Virus record (IMG/VR): IMGVR_UViG_3300022932_000018
Span: 1-64,000 of that record
Direction: 5' to 3' (one strand)
DNA: 64,000 bases
Source: a virus
Shown here: positions 1 to 8,015 of the stretch, piece after piece
Layout of the letters: the number at the start of each line of letters is the position of its first letter
Position numbering within the stretch: the first letter of the stretch is position 1
Position numbers and translations under genes: made by a program
Notes under the pieces: model-generated
The model's database searches: none
Seen by the model: only the letters and a program-made list of their open reading frames with translations
What the model was told of the DNA's origin: nothing

Positions 1-193
1 CTTGCTTGCCCTTGCGCTGCTCGTTCGGGTTGTTGTCCCACATCTCGGCTTTGAAAGTATCTGCAAGGAACTGTATGCGCTCTGCATCTGTTGCCAGTGT
101 GCGGTCGTATGGCTGCCCGTCGATTGCATCGAGAATGTACTGTGCGCGGCTTGCTGTTACTTGTTTGCTGTTGGTACGGAGTACGGTGTTCAT
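1..193 (-). CDS. Hypothetical protein, N-terminal part, cut by window edge
   Basis: The first 64 codons of a leftward gene whose remainder lies outside the window. It begins MNTVLRTNSKQVTASRAQYI and continues with a polar, helix-like sequence. I do not recognise the family. The start follows directly on the small gene at 204-326, as expected in a compact early phage operon. Confidence 0.6.
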   Translation of the reverse strand, partial: MNTVLRTNSKQVTASRAQYILDAIDGQPYDRTLATDAERIQFLADTFKAEMWDNNPNEQRKGKQ

Positions 194-203
194 GGTAGTA
201 AAT

Positions 204-326
204 TTATCGGAGTAAGTAAATGAGGTTTGAAATTTCAGATTTAAGCTGCTGCGTGGTCAGGTTATAGTAATGCTTGGGAACATGCCCCAATAGCTGACGG
301 ATGCGGGTTAGGTAGTGGGTGCGCAT
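204..326 (-). CDS. Small hypothetical protein (40 aa)
   Basis: A short basic protein beginning MRTHYLTRIRQLLGHVPKHY. Its ATG overlaps the TAA stop of the upstream gene (TAATG), which suggests translational coupling, and its stop lies 10 nt before the next start. No function can be assigned. Confidence 0.5.
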   Translation of the reverse strand: MRTHYLTRIRQLLGHVPKHYYNLTTQQLKSEISNLIYLLR

Positions 327-508
327 TAGCTTCTATTTTTCCATTCTTTGGTGCTCCTGCTGCTCATGTAATAGGTATTTGAGCAATCTGATAGCTGATA
401 TTCTTTCAGGCATCTTTTAGCCTCGTTGCGTTCCTCTTTGTTATTGTAAGGGAACTCGTCTACTGTTTCAACTTCTGAGCCGTTTTTGATGTTGATATAC
501 TTTTTCAT
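326..508 (-). CDS. Small hypothetical protein (60 aa)
   Basis: A charged 60-residue protein starting MKKYINIKNGSEVETVDEFP, with two Cys and many Lys, Glu and Asn. The ATG at 508 is preferred over one 27 nt further upstream because an A-rich stretch precedes it and the product starts in the usual MKKYI style. It is coupled to the next gene by a TAATG overlap. Function unknown. Confidence 0.6.
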   Translation of the reverse strand: MKKYINIKNGSEVETVDEFPYNNKEERNEAKRCLKEYQLSDCSNTYYMSSRSTKEWKNRS

Positions 509-565
509 GGTAGATATTTTAAGAGTGAGTCCCATCTGCTTTTCAAATTCCGACCCCTGATTTGG

Positions 566-772
566 TTAGTTACATATTTTATCGCACTCAAGCCAAGCGG
601 CCACTTCTATTTCATGTCCCATCCCGTGCTTTTTACGCGCGGCCATCCATTTAACATACGATTCAGCTTTTGCCCGTGTTGTAAATTCACAGGTTGTATG
701 CTCTGGCGTCACAGCGAACACCTTCCCCTTTTTAGGCCACATTGAGTTCTGATACTTTATTTCGAGGTTCAT
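566..772 (-). CDS. Small hypothetical protein (68 aa)
   Basis: The start at 772 (MNLEIKYQNSMWPKKG) is chosen because AAAGAA directly precedes it. An alternative ATG at 814 would add 14 residues. The product has a mixed beta-strand and charged helix pattern and resembles small phage accessory proteins. Function unknown. Confidence 0.5.
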   Translation of the reverse strand: MNLEIKYQNSMWPKKGKVFAVTPEHTTCEFTTRAKAESYVKWMAARKKHGMGHEIEVAAWLECDKICN

Positions 773-2140
773 TTCTTTGATTTTAAAGTTTCGGCCTCTA
801 AACTGTTTGGCCATCGTCAGTTGCAACACTATTGCAAGACTTTAAACACAGAGCCAACACGATAATCGCGGCATGTCCTGAACCTGATTTTACAGGTCTT
901 ACTTTCTCCGGCCTTATGTGTGGCCTTCATCACATTCCCACTGCGTGAAACAGTACAGTTTTTAAGAGTCTGTCAATCTACCTGCTCTGGCTTCGAGCAT
1001 CTTTAACTTTCACATCCGCCTACTTGCTTCGGTCGTTTCTTTCGGTGCTACTAATTCAGTGTTACATCCTATTGGTGCAAATCAGCTCAAAGCCTTACTG
1101 GGCGGGGGTTATAGAAGATTTCGGGTAAAACGAGCAAATAAACCTGCATATAATGGAATTACTGTAAATCATAGCATTAACTCAATGAATGCGGATAAAT
1201 ACAGGATTACCTGCGCATGGGATAAATGGAACAAAAGACATAACAAGAAAAAACATTGATTATCAGTTCAATAGAAAATTTGGGTTACCAAAATAAAATA
1301 AAAGGGGAAGCATATTAAATAAGAGAGGGAAACTGTAATAAACCTCGATTTTAGAAGATAACTCGTTGATAAATAGGGGTAAGTTGTAAAGCGCGACCAT
1401 TTGTCTACTCGTTCAATCAATCCGCTGTAAAAAATAAATCTCGGACGCAAACTGTTGTTTATCAGTAATCATTCCAACAATTCACCCTGACACATTGTCC
1501 GAATGGTGCAAATAGCTGGAGAATATGGAAGTTGATAAAGTTAATCTCCTATCAATCAGCATTATCGTATCGTGGTATTTGTTGCAGAACAGAATGATAG
1601 AAAGCAGCCATTGAATGGTTATCAATAGATTAATGTTTCCCCTCCCTGGATTGCCAAAATAGGTGTGTGATGACCGAATAGTAAAAGGCTGAACAGCAAT
1701 GGAATAAGATAATCGACAGGTCAACAAAGACTGTGCAATGTGCTGTAAATCACAGGGAATATCTCAAAAGTAAAAGTTGAAAATCGAAAACGACCCCACC
1801 CGGTCTGGCTTTTGCGTTTCCTCTCAGCGAGTTGCGTCACGTTTTCTGGGGGGTTACCCCTTGTATTCTATACTCACAAGAACTTTTCTCTTTATTCAAT
1901 CCAAGGATAAAAACCTTTGCCCAGAAAACCCGTAAAAACATCCATAAATCCACCCAAATCGGCAACAATGTAAAGTATGCTTTACAACTGAGAGGCACTT
2001 ATTTCAATGAATAATGGTGTAGTAATTCGTGCCATTCATATAGGTGTGGATATAAGTGCATATCGAAGCCCGTTTTCGGCACTCATTAAGGAAAAGTGTA
2101 ATGGTTGTTTTTGGGATTGGAAAAAGAGGAAACACGTTTG
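773..2140. other. Long non-coding stretch
   Basis: About 1.4 kb without a convincing gene. The longest open frames (1059-1259 rightwards, 1482-1727 leftwards) lack good starts and have ordinary chance composition. It contains a perfect 7-bp dyad at 1969-1986 and is A/T-rich from about 1260 to 2100. It could hold an origin, an operator or untranslated RNA, but I see no decisive signal. Confidence 0.5.
1969..1986. promoter_or_regulatory. Perfect inverted repeat, possible operator
   Basis: TGTAAAG-TATG-CTTTACA is a perfect 7-bp dyad with a 4-nt centre inside the non-coding stretch. The symmetry suits a dimeric repressor site. No promoter is clearly overlapped, so the role is a guess. Confidence 0.25.
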
Positions 2141-2490
2141 GCCTCCTGCGTATGGTATACAGGAGGCTGATGAATGGTGATTCGGTTCGATTGATGGTAT
2201 AGGACCCCCAAGGCAGAACCCGATTTTTTTACGGGATTCGGCGGCTCAGACACCTGGCGTTCTGAGGGGGTTAAAGCTCGGACTTGGGTTATTGCCTTGT
2301 GCGTCGTCCTCTGTTCGCGTTGAGGACTATACCCGACTAACTTAATACCGGCTTCCTATTCGCTGCTACCGGAGAAACCTGGGCGCTATGTTTCCGTGTT
2401 ATTTCAACGGTGCACTTACTATCCGATGTCTATCCGGGGTGAATTAAACAGTAGTTCCAGTGCCCGGTGTCCGCATGTCTTGTACGTACA
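2141..2490 (-). ncRNA. Candidate structured RNA transcribed leftwards
   Basis: No open frame is supported here, but the stretch is less A/T-rich than its left flank and full of hairpins: 2306-2311 pairs with 2322-2327, 2245-2250 with 2261-2266, 2219-2222 with 2232-2235, and 2141-2148 with 2160-2167 (8 bp, at the 3' end of a leftward transcript). A good Bacteroidota promoter (2497-2526) points into it. The last stem is followed at a distance by a T-rich tract, so it may be the terminator. The RNA family is not recognised. Confidence 0.4.
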
Positions 2491-2496
2491 GCACCA

Positions 2497-2526
2497 CAAA
2501 TGTAGGGAAAGGCGGGAATAACCAAA
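2497..2526 (-). promoter_or_regulatory. Host-type promoter for the leftward RNA
   Basis: Reading leftwards, TTTG (2526-2523), an 18-nt spacer, then TACATTTG (2504-2497) match the Bacteroidota -33 TTTG / -7 TAnnTTTG pattern. Fifteen bases around the -7 element are identical to those at 57171-57185. Confidence 0.5.
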
Positions 2527-2973
2527 TTATTTTTTACCTGCGTCCATATATCTTTTCATGAATGCTTCCAGCTGCTGAGCATCGATGTAATGCTCTTGCC
2601 GTGGTCCCAGCCAGGTGTGATGTTCGGTATTCACATGGAGGTCGTGTAGGAATCCTTTCTTGTACATGAACATTGAGCCGGGCGATGCATGCTGGTGGTA
2701 GTTGCGCTGTGTGTCGAAGTGCTTGTGGGCTATGGCCAGTTCGTCAGAGTTGTCCGGGTATAGGATGGTACATAGCCGCTCATACAGTTCCTCGGTGAGC
2801 GCAGCAAGCTGGTCCCATCTGGCACCGTGTGGATATTCCTGGATAAAGGCATTGAACAGCTTTTCGTACCGGGCTTTCCATACCGACACTGCAGCGGCGC
2901 GGCCGGGCATAGCAATGCACCACAGATATTGCATGCATGGTATTTTGTAGTACGGCTCGCCGAAGGCTTTCAT
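2527..2973 (-). CDS. Hypothetical phage protein (148 aa)
   Basis: Starts MKAFGEPYYKIPCMQYLWCI and is rich in aromatic residues, His and Tyr, with several amphipathic helices. A longer reading from 3111 is rejected because it runs back through the downstream half of the neighbouring gene. It is the last gene of a tight leftward operon that ends just before the candidate structured RNA. No family recognised. Confidence 0.6.
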   Translation of the reverse strand: MKAFGEPYYKIPCMQYLWCIAMPGRAAAVSVWKARYEKLFNAFIQEYPHGARWDQLAALTEELYERLCTILYPDNSDELAIAHKHFDTQRNYHQHASPGSMFMYKKGFLHDLHVNTEHHTWLGPRQEHYIDAQQLEAFMKRYMDAGKK

Positions 2974-3040
2974 TTGTAAAAAAGCTGGTTTTTGCGACCG
3001 TGGTTGGCCACGTTTGTAAAAGGTACCGATTTCGACACCT

Positions 3041-3358
3041 TTACCAATCAGACTTGGTTTCTCCGTACTTCTCCAACTTGAGCGCTTCGTATTTGGAAAC
3101 GAGCTTCTCACGGCATTCTTTCACCCACTGCACATCGCGGTATGGCTTGGTTGCAACCATGAGCATCTTCAGTTCTCCGATTGGGTTGATGGTCGGCACG
3201 AAGTCCTGAATGTAGGCAGCCAGGCGGCGCCACTGATTCTCTGTGACAGGCTCGGGTTTCCAGTCTTGTGGCCGGAAGGTCAGCTGAGCGTAGCTGTGAC
3301 CAAGTATCTGCTTCACATCCTCGACTATTTGCTTGAGTCGGTCCATTTCTGCATCCAT
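3041..3358 (-). CDS. Hypothetical protein (105 aa)
   Basis: The start at 3358 (MDAEMDRLKQIVEDVKQILG) is chosen because the preceding gene ends at 3360. The ATG at 3412 would overlap that gene by about 50 bases. The protein is mostly helical, with charged heptad-like segments. Function unknown. Confidence 0.6.
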   Translation of the reverse strand: MDAEMDRLKQIVEDVKQILGHSYAQLTFRPQDWKPEPVTENQWRRLAAYIQDFVPTINPIGELKMLMVATKPYRDVQWVKECREKLVSKYEALKLEKYGETKSDW

Positions 3359-3359
3359 G

Positions 3360-3770
3360 TTATTTTCTTTTGCGCTTTCGCTGTGATTTTTTAACTCTGT
3401 TTTTTTCTGCATGCACTTTCATCCGGCGCTTCTGATGGTCTTTGTCGAACGACCGTAGGTATCGTTTTTCTGCCTCGATGCTGGCGACGATGTGATCGCC
3501 GACCATTGCTTTCCAGTTGTCCATTGCATGCCGGCGCATCAGCACGGCAAAGGCCCGGTCCCGGTAGCCAGGCTTTTCAATCTCCATGGTGGCGGTTATG
3601 CCGACCGCCCGGAGAACATCTGTTGTGAAGCCGATGTACTGGTTGGTGTAGTAGGTCCAGATTATGAAGCCCGGGTCAGGTGTATCGAATACCCGGGCGA
3701 CGGTCTTGTCCTTGTATTCGCCGGCACGGAAGTGCGACTGCATTGCCATGGTGCGAAGAAGGACTCTCAT
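3360..3770 (-). CDS. Hypothetical protein with a basic tail (136 aa)
   Basis: Starts MRVLLRTMAMQSHFRAGEYK at 3770, touching the end of the upstream gene. The C-terminal third is very rich in Lys and Arg, which suits nucleic-acid contact. No recognised domain. Confidence 0.6.
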   Translation of the reverse strand: MRVLLRTMAMQSHFRAGEYKDKTVARVFDTPDPGFIIWTYYTNQYIGFTTDVLRAVGITATMEIEKPGYRDRAFAVLMRRHAMDNWKAMVGDHIVASIEAEKRYLRSFDKDHQKRRMKVHAEKNRVKKSQRKRKRK

Positions 3771-4249
3771 TATCCAAACCTTTTTCTGGCATCTGCCTGG
3801 TTGTCGAAAATCTCCTGTACCCAACCTCCGTAGTATCGGCCATTATCCCTCTTTTCAATCTGGTTTTTGGGATTGCGATTGTTCCAATCCTTTATAGCGT
3901 CAGCGAAGTCAATTCCCGTTGCATGACCCATAAAGTGTGCGGGGCTGTGTTCCCCAGTGGCGGCATAGCCTCCCATCCAAAGGTCGTATTGCCGGGGTTC
4001 AGGTCCAGCATCTTTGATATGAGCCCAGTGAGTAGGATTGGTGCCTCCTTCGTCCATGAGCTTGCCTGCAGTCCAGCCATCTACTTCTTTGTAGTAGCTG
4101 CCATCAGCGTCGGTTTGTACCCGGCCTAGCGCGATAATTTTGCTCCCGGTCCTGTTGTTGACCGAAGCTGGCCAGAAGAACAGCACATCGGTTCCGTCTT
4201 TTGGTACTGTGGCAAACGGCTGCCAGTCGAGTTGGTTATTCATGCCCAT
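3770..4249 (-). CDS. DUF551-like protein (159 aa)
   Basis: The N-terminus has the pattern W-x-P-x-(4)-P-K-D-G-T-x-V-L, and a THW-like motif follows about 50 residues later. Both are typical of the short DUF551 phage proteins. Two further relatives lie at 45565-45849 and 60447-60761. An unrelated C-terminal extension follows the core. The biochemical role of DUF551 is not known to me. AAAAGAA precedes the start, and the gene overlaps the upstream one by 14 bases. Confidence 0.55.
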   Translation of the reverse strand: MGMNNQLDWQPFATVPKDGTDVLFFWPASVNNRTGSKIIALGRVQTDADGSYYKEVDGWTAGKLMDEGGTNPTHWAHIKDAGPEPRQYDLWMGGYAATGEHSPAHFMGHATGIDFADAIKDWNNRNPKNQIEKRDNGRYYGGWVQEIFDNQADARKRFG

Positions 4250-4613
4250 TTCTTTTATCGAGTTCCTGGTGAATTTTCTTATTGTGGTCTGCGACGGCCA
4301 CGATATTGAGAACGCCGACGGCCGCCGTCAAATCAGCTTCAGTACCGTCAATGATTGTCTCATTGAGCGCACATCTGCAGTAGATAGGTTGCTCGTAGCC
4401 GAGTTCTTTCATCTTTTTAGATGCGGTTTTCAGCCAATCCGAGGTGCTGATAAACCGTTGCCCTTCGGCGATAACCTCCTTTGTGCATTCGGCCATACAC
4501 TGGCCAACGTCCTTCCGGAATTGTTCTTCCGTCTTATCCGGATGGAACCAGGTGAACTCGGTTTCGTCACTCCAATCCCAGGCGCTTGCGCTGAATATTT
4601 GTGGGTTGTTCAT
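4236..4613 (-). CDS. Hypothetical protein (125 aa)
   Basis: An acidic, helix-rich protein starting MNNPQIFSASAWDW, with four scattered Cys but no clear zinc motif. It sits between a lipoprotein gene and a DUF551-like gene in the same leftward operon. Function unknown. Confidence 0.55.
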   Translation of the reverse strand: MNNPQIFSASAWDWSDETEFTWFHPDKTEEQFRKDVGQCMAECTKEVIAEGQRFISTSDWLKTASKKMKELGYEQPIYCRCALNETIIDGTEADLTAAVGVLNIVAVADHNKKIHQELDKRNGHE

Positions 4614-4615
4614 GC

Positions 4616-4918
4616 TTATCGAATAAAAGAAGCCTTTTGGCCACAGTGAAAGTTGTAGAAGCTGGTGCTGTCGACGTTGACCTCGTAGGTGTCGTAACGG
4701 TTGGCAATCCAGATGATGAATGTGCTGGCCACATAGTGTGGTTTTGAAGTTGTCCGTGGAACAACAACTACCGGCACATAGGCATACTGGACGCGGCTTG
4801 CTGTTTTGTCGCTCATGTGCCCGGCCGTGTACTCCTTCGCTACGATGTACCCTTCAATTTTCTTTTTGCCGCAGGCAGATAGAAGAATTGCTGCCAAGGC
4901 GATTGCTGCGTATTTCAT
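4616..4918 (-). CDS. Small phage lipoprotein (100 aa)
   Basis: The first 16 residues form a signal peptide ending in a lipobox, LLSAC, so the mature protein should begin with a lipidated Cys16 and sit in the cell envelope. The rest is a compact beta-rich domain with a GYIVAKEY segment. Phage lipoproteins of this size often block superinfection or modify the host surface, which is inference here. The gene is co-oriented with its neighbours with 2-22 nt gaps. Confidence 0.65.
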   Translation of the reverse strand: MKYAAIALAAILLSACGKKKIEGYIVAKEYTAGHMSDKTASRVQYAYVPVVVVPRTTSKPHYVASTFIIWIANRYDTYEVNVDSTSFYNFHCGQKASFIR

Positions 4919-4940
4919 GGATGCAATGTTTTTGAGTTCC

Positions 4941-5768
4941 TCATTTTAAAAAACTAAGTAGCGAAATTTCTCCGGACAAAACTTTATCCGCCCGGCTGTC
5001 AATAATGTCGTCAAACTTTGATTGGCAAAGTGCACCACATTCAGGAATTATTATTTCAGTGTCGCGGCCAGCTGTTGGCGATAGTTCATCCAGGAAGGTG
5101 CCATTGATGCAGCTGTGGCCGGCGGCTCTTTCTGCCGTAGCCATATTCTTGAAGTGCTGGGGAAAGTCCGTTCTGATTTTATTCCAATATCCTTTGCCTC
5201 CTTTGGTACATCCAATGCAATTATTATTGTTGTAGCCGAGGCCATACATGGCCGGGATTTCAATTCCTGCAGTCTGAATGATACCGGCGCACTCATTCTT
5301 GTCAAGCTGATTTTCTATGAGCGGGAATACTGGACGTGTATCAGGGAACTCCTGCAGGAAGCGGATAGCGCGGTTGACCTGGCGTGTTTCACACTCAAAT
5401 CCCCAAACCTGATAGGCAGATGGGAACAGCATTTCCACAGTACGCCTTACCTTCTTTTTCAGTTCCTCCGTACACCTGGCACCGTCCGGGCCATTAACGT
5501 AGCCAGTATCTTCAATGACTTCAAACTGGTCTTTGTAAATTCTGTTTTGGAACTGCTTTATCTCCTGTCCATACCATCTCTCACAGTCTGCTTTGAATCG
5601 TAGAGTATCTGGATGGTGACTGTTGATATGGATGTAGCATAGCTCTACTTTTTTGAACATCTTCAGTGCAAGCCAGCATGCAACAGCGGATGTTATTCCA
5701 CCACTCCACCAAGCAATTACAGGCTTGTCAGTGACGACCTGTTCATTTTTGTAGTCTGGGAAAAGCAT
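4941..5768 (-). CDS. PAPS-reductase-like (PP-loop) protein
   Basis: A 275-residue member of the phosphoadenosine-phosphosulfate reductase / adenine-nucleotide alpha-hydrolase fold. The PP-loop signature WWSGGITSAVAC lies near residues 20-31, followed by a CTEELKKKVR segment near 98 and a NNCIGCTKGG cysteine motif near 181. Phage members of this family are common and may act in nucleic-acid sulfur chemistry or anti-defence rather than sulfate assimilation. The exact substrate cannot be read from sequence. A strong hairpin (5777-5822) lies 8 nt before the ATG. Confidence 0.75.
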   Translation of the reverse strand: MLFPDYKNEQVVTDKPVIAWWSGGITSAVACWLALKMFKKVELCYIHINSHHPDTLRFKADCERWYGQEIKQFQNRIYKDQFEVIEDTGYVNGPDGARCTEELKKKVRRTVEMLFPSAYQVWGFECETRQVNRAIRFLQEFPDTRPVFPLIENQLDKNECAGIIQTAGIEIPAMYGLGYNNNNCIGCTKGGKGYWNKIRTDFPQHFKNMATAERAAGHSCINGTFLDELSPTAGRDTEIIIPECGALCQSKFDDIIDSRADKVLSGEISLLSFLK

Positions 5769-5776
5769 GATGCAAG

Positions 5777-5822
5777 AATCCCTGCTCAGGTTTGGCAGGC
5801 AGGCCTCCCCCGAGCAGGGATT
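5777..5822 (-). promoter_or_regulatory. Conserved 5'-UTR hairpin, copy 1
   Basis: Eleven perfect base pairs (5777-5787 with 5812-5822) enclose a loop containing GGCCTGC. The helix base is exactly 8 nt upstream of the ATG at 5768. A second copy with a different inner stem but the same frame lies at 51137-51180. It probably acts in the mRNA leader on translation or stability. Confidence 0.6.
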
Positions 5823-5831
5823 AAAAATGAG

Positions 5832-6077
5832 TTATGAATGGACTGCCTTCCTTTCACCCGGTCCTTCCGGTGGTTGCAAAGATACGCAAGGTCTGGAATA
5901 AACAACAACTCCGGTACCTTTTTTCTTTACCAGCCATGGCCGTATCTCGGACAGAGTTTTGCCTATCATCCATGCGACAATTGGTGGCGCCAGTGTTACT
6001 TTGGAATCTACTGTAACCAGGGCGAAACATGCATAGCCAATGTCAATCCAGAACAGTTGTTCCACTTGCCGGGGCAT
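5832..6077 (-). CDS. Hypothetical protein (81 aa)
   Basis: Begins MPRQVEQLFWIDIGYACFAL and contains an APPIVAWMIGK segment followed by a WLVKKKG stretch. The pattern looks like conserved small phage proteins, but I cannot name the family. The downstream end abuts the leader hairpin of the PAPS-reductase-like gene. Confidence 0.55.
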   Translation of the reverse strand: MPRQVEQLFWIDIGYACFALVTVDSKVTLAPPIVAWMIGKTLSEIRPWLVKKKGTGVVVYSRPCVSLQPPEGPGERKAVHS

Positions 6078-6089
6078 TTTCCCTTCGGC

Positions 6090-6383
6090 TTATGAAAACG
6101 AACGAACGATTGCGTGAAAGATTCGGTGAGTTGCCTGGTATTCCTCGGGCATTTCTATAAAGTTTTGGATTGAAGTCCGGCCGTTCATTGCAGCTTCTAT
6201 CTTTCTTTGATGATTGTGTACGGCATTTGCTCCAAGGGTTTTGTCGCTGAGCAGGAGTGATACCATTTCGGGAGTAAATTTGGAGTTACCAACTGATTGG
6301 TAGCCGAAGGTTTCTACCCATTTGTCAATTGCCGCAGTAGCTACTTTTGAGATCGTGAGGATAAGCAGGGTGTCTTGTATCAT
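6090..6383 (-). CDS. Hypothetical protein (97 aa)
   Basis: Helical, with a hydrophobic N-terminus (MIQDTLLILTISKVATAAID) that is too polar for a confident membrane span. It overlaps the upstream gene by four bases (ATGA type). Function unknown. Confidence 0.55.
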   Translation of the reverse strand: MIQDTLLILTISKVATAAIDKWVETFGYQSVGNSKFTPEMVSLLLSDKTLGANAVHNHQRKIEAAMNGRTSIQNFIEMPEEYQATHRIFHAIVRSFS

Positions 6384-6661
6384 TTGCTATACCGGCTGCC
6401 TATACGCCGGAAGGTTTTGGGGTTTAATCTGATTGCTGATTTAAGAAGGAATATTGGTCCGCCGAGGCCTGGTGTATTCGGCCGATTTTCAGTGAGAATT
6501 TTCAACGCCTGCTTGATAAGTTCGTCTTTTTGTGAAAGAAGGCCCTCTGCTATTTTCGTACAAGACTTGACAGCCTGGTCAGTTTCAAAATCGGCCTCGT
6601 CGCCTTTGGGTCCAAAACATTCATTTATCGCAGTGCACATTTTCTTTTCAATGCTGTTCAT
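6380..6661 (-). CDS. Hypothetical protein (93 aa)
   Basis: Starts MNSIEKKMCTAINECFGPKG. It has a helical N-terminal half and a Pro/Gly-rich centre. Coupled to the next gene by a four-base overlap. Function unknown. Confidence 0.55.
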   Translation of the reverse strand: MNSIEKKMCTAINECFGPKGDEADFETDQAVKSCTKIAEGLLSQKDELIKQALKILTENRPNTPGLGGPIFLLKSAIRLNPKTFRRIGSRYSK

Positions 6662-6674
6662 CGTATCGTTTTTT

Positions 6675-7022
6675 TCAGTAAAAAATAACTCGTATGAGTA
6701 GTCCTTTCTTTCTTGCTTTTTTAATCATGTCGCCGGTGCCGGTACTGAACTCGTCCCAAAAGGCAATCAGGGCGTCGGCATTGTCAGCCATCTGCTGGTT
6801 CCTCACCGGTCCGCCGGCTTTGCCAAGACCTTTGATATACGGATAAACTACTACTGGATATCCGCGCTCATTCGCATATTCCTCACCCAGCTTGTCGGCG
6901 CCAACACAGCCACCTGATACGATGGTGATAGGCGTTCTAACTTTTGCCAGGATGTTGTCGCACTTTTCGCAGAGCAGGGGATAGTCGTTAAATGTCCTGC
7001 CGCCGGCTATGATTACTCGCAT
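6675..7022 (-). CDS. SLOG-type DUF2493 protein
   Basis: A 115-residue Rossmann-like protein with the DUF2493 signature: MRVIIAGGRTFNDY at the start, IVSGGCVGADKLGEEYA near residues 33-49, and a GKAGGPVRNQQMADNADAL stretch near 67-85. SLOG proteins bind nucleotide-derived ligands. Free-standing phage copies are frequent but their partner is usually unknown. It overlaps the preceding gene by 35 bases. Confidence 0.8.
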   Translation of the reverse strand: MRVIIAGGRTFNDYPLLCEKCDNILAKVRTPITIVSGGCVGADKLGEEYANERGYPVVVYPYIKGLGKAGGPVRNQQMADNADALIAFWDEFSTGTGDMIKKARKKGLLIRVIFY

Positions 7023-7569
7023 GGTTGTTCTTGTAGTTTGCTAGTCGTTGCTTTGCGTCCGTCAGTTTGTAAGCGAGGTTGGCGGCCAGGTGCTGCCACT
7101 TCTCTGCAGTTGCGTTTGGCGCCTTGAACATCTTTGATGTTTTTATCACCTCGAATACAATGCCCCACTGTGTGAGCTTAGTGTATATCAGACCTAATCC
7201 GGGCGGCACTTCATCAGCTTTTATCAGCCCCTCCGGTACCACGAAATAGAACCTGTTGCAGCGCTCATTGCAAACAATCATGTCGTGTTTGGTGCGTGGT
7301 TCGTAAACGGCCCCTTCATAGGTGTAGGTGGCAAAGACTTTCTTCTCTATTCGGTCCGTTTTTACGAGTGTTTCCTTTTTGAAATCATTTTTGAAGTCGG
7401 CCCGGCTGATCTTGATTTCGTATTCGCTGTACTGGCCGGACTTTGAAACCTTGAGCACGTCGCATTCAAAGTGGCCCAGGAAGTAGTTGGGCACGATGAT
7501 GTCCGTCGGGTTGGTCCGGATGTTCTTCATCAGCGCCAGCTGGATTGCAGAGCTATTTAGCTTGGTCAT
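6988..7569 (-). CDS. PDDEXK-like (MmcB-type) nuclease
   Basis: The start at 7569 (MTKLNSSAIQLALMKNIRTN) is used because it overlaps the stop region of the small gene before it. A GHFECDVLKV strand followed about 13 residues later by YEIKISRADFK gives the D...ExK arrangement of PDDEXK nucleases, similar to MmcB-family DNA-repair proteins. Length 193 residues. Likely a DNA-cleaving or repair enzyme; substrate unknown. Confidence 0.55.
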   Translation of the reverse strand: MTKLNSSAIQLALMKNIRTNPTDIIVPNYFLGHFECDVLKVSKSGQYSEYEIKISRADFKNDFKKETLVKTDRIEKKVFATYTYEGAVYEPRTKHDMIVCNERCNRFYFVVPEGLIKADEVPPGLGLIYTKLTQWGIVFEVIKTSKMFKAPNATAEKWQHLAANLAYKLTDAKQRLANYKNNHASNHSRRQDI

Positions 7570-7684
7570 TACGATAGTCTTTAGCGAAAACCTGCTTCTC
7601 CACAATCTGCATGCGCTTGCGGAGCCGGGTGCTGCGGGATGTGTTGTCCTTTATCTTCTTCTCGGCTTCGTTCAAGTTGTGCAT
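7553..7684 (-). CDS. Small charged protein (43 aa)
   Basis: MHNLNEAEKKIKDNTSRSTR and a second charged half rich in Lys and Arg. It overlaps the following nuclease gene by 17 bases, which suggests coupling. It looks like a short basic helix; function unknown. Confidence 0.45.
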   Translation of the reverse strand: MHNLNEAEKKIKDNTSRSTRLRKRMQIVEKQVFAKDYRNDQAK

Positions 7685-7708
7685 GAGGTCATATCTTATT
7701 GATTACGT

Positions 7709-7993
7709 TTATTCTCGTATTTCCTTTTCTTTCTCGTATTCTCCTACAGTTAGGTAGGTTACTCCAGAGGTCGCTAACTGATTAATATTTCCAGTAATTA
7801 ACCCATTGCTGTTTTGCAGCCATTCTGGAACAGCATGTTCACCGAGTTTTGTCAGCATTATTACTCCATATATTTCCTTAACCGAATAGACATAGCCCTT
7901 TTCGAGAACGTCTCCAAGGTCTCTGCCCACTATTACTCCTGAAAAGTCGCGTAGGTTAGTTATTCTACAAATTTTTGGTTTTTTTTCTGACAT
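7709..7993 (-). CDS. Hypothetical protein (94 aa)
   Basis: A probable small beta-barrel-like protein starting MSEKKPKICRITNLRDFSGV, with a charged C-terminus. Part of the leftward operon between RNase HI and the small basic protein. Function unknown. Confidence 0.55.
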   Translation of the reverse strand: MSEKKPKICRITNLRDFSGVIVGRDLGDVLEKGYVYSVKEIYGVIMLTKLGEHAVPEWLQNSNGLITGNINQLATSGVTYLTVGEYEKEKEIRE

Positions 7994-8015
7994 GATTTTC
8001 CTGATTTATGTGAGT

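Noticed and set aside
1059-1259. Rightward 66-codon frame
   Set aside because: No ribosome site, isolated, and composition like chance. Left as non-coding.
1482-1727. Leftward 81-codon frame
   Set aside because: Low-complexity, A/T-driven composition with no plausible start signal or neighbours.
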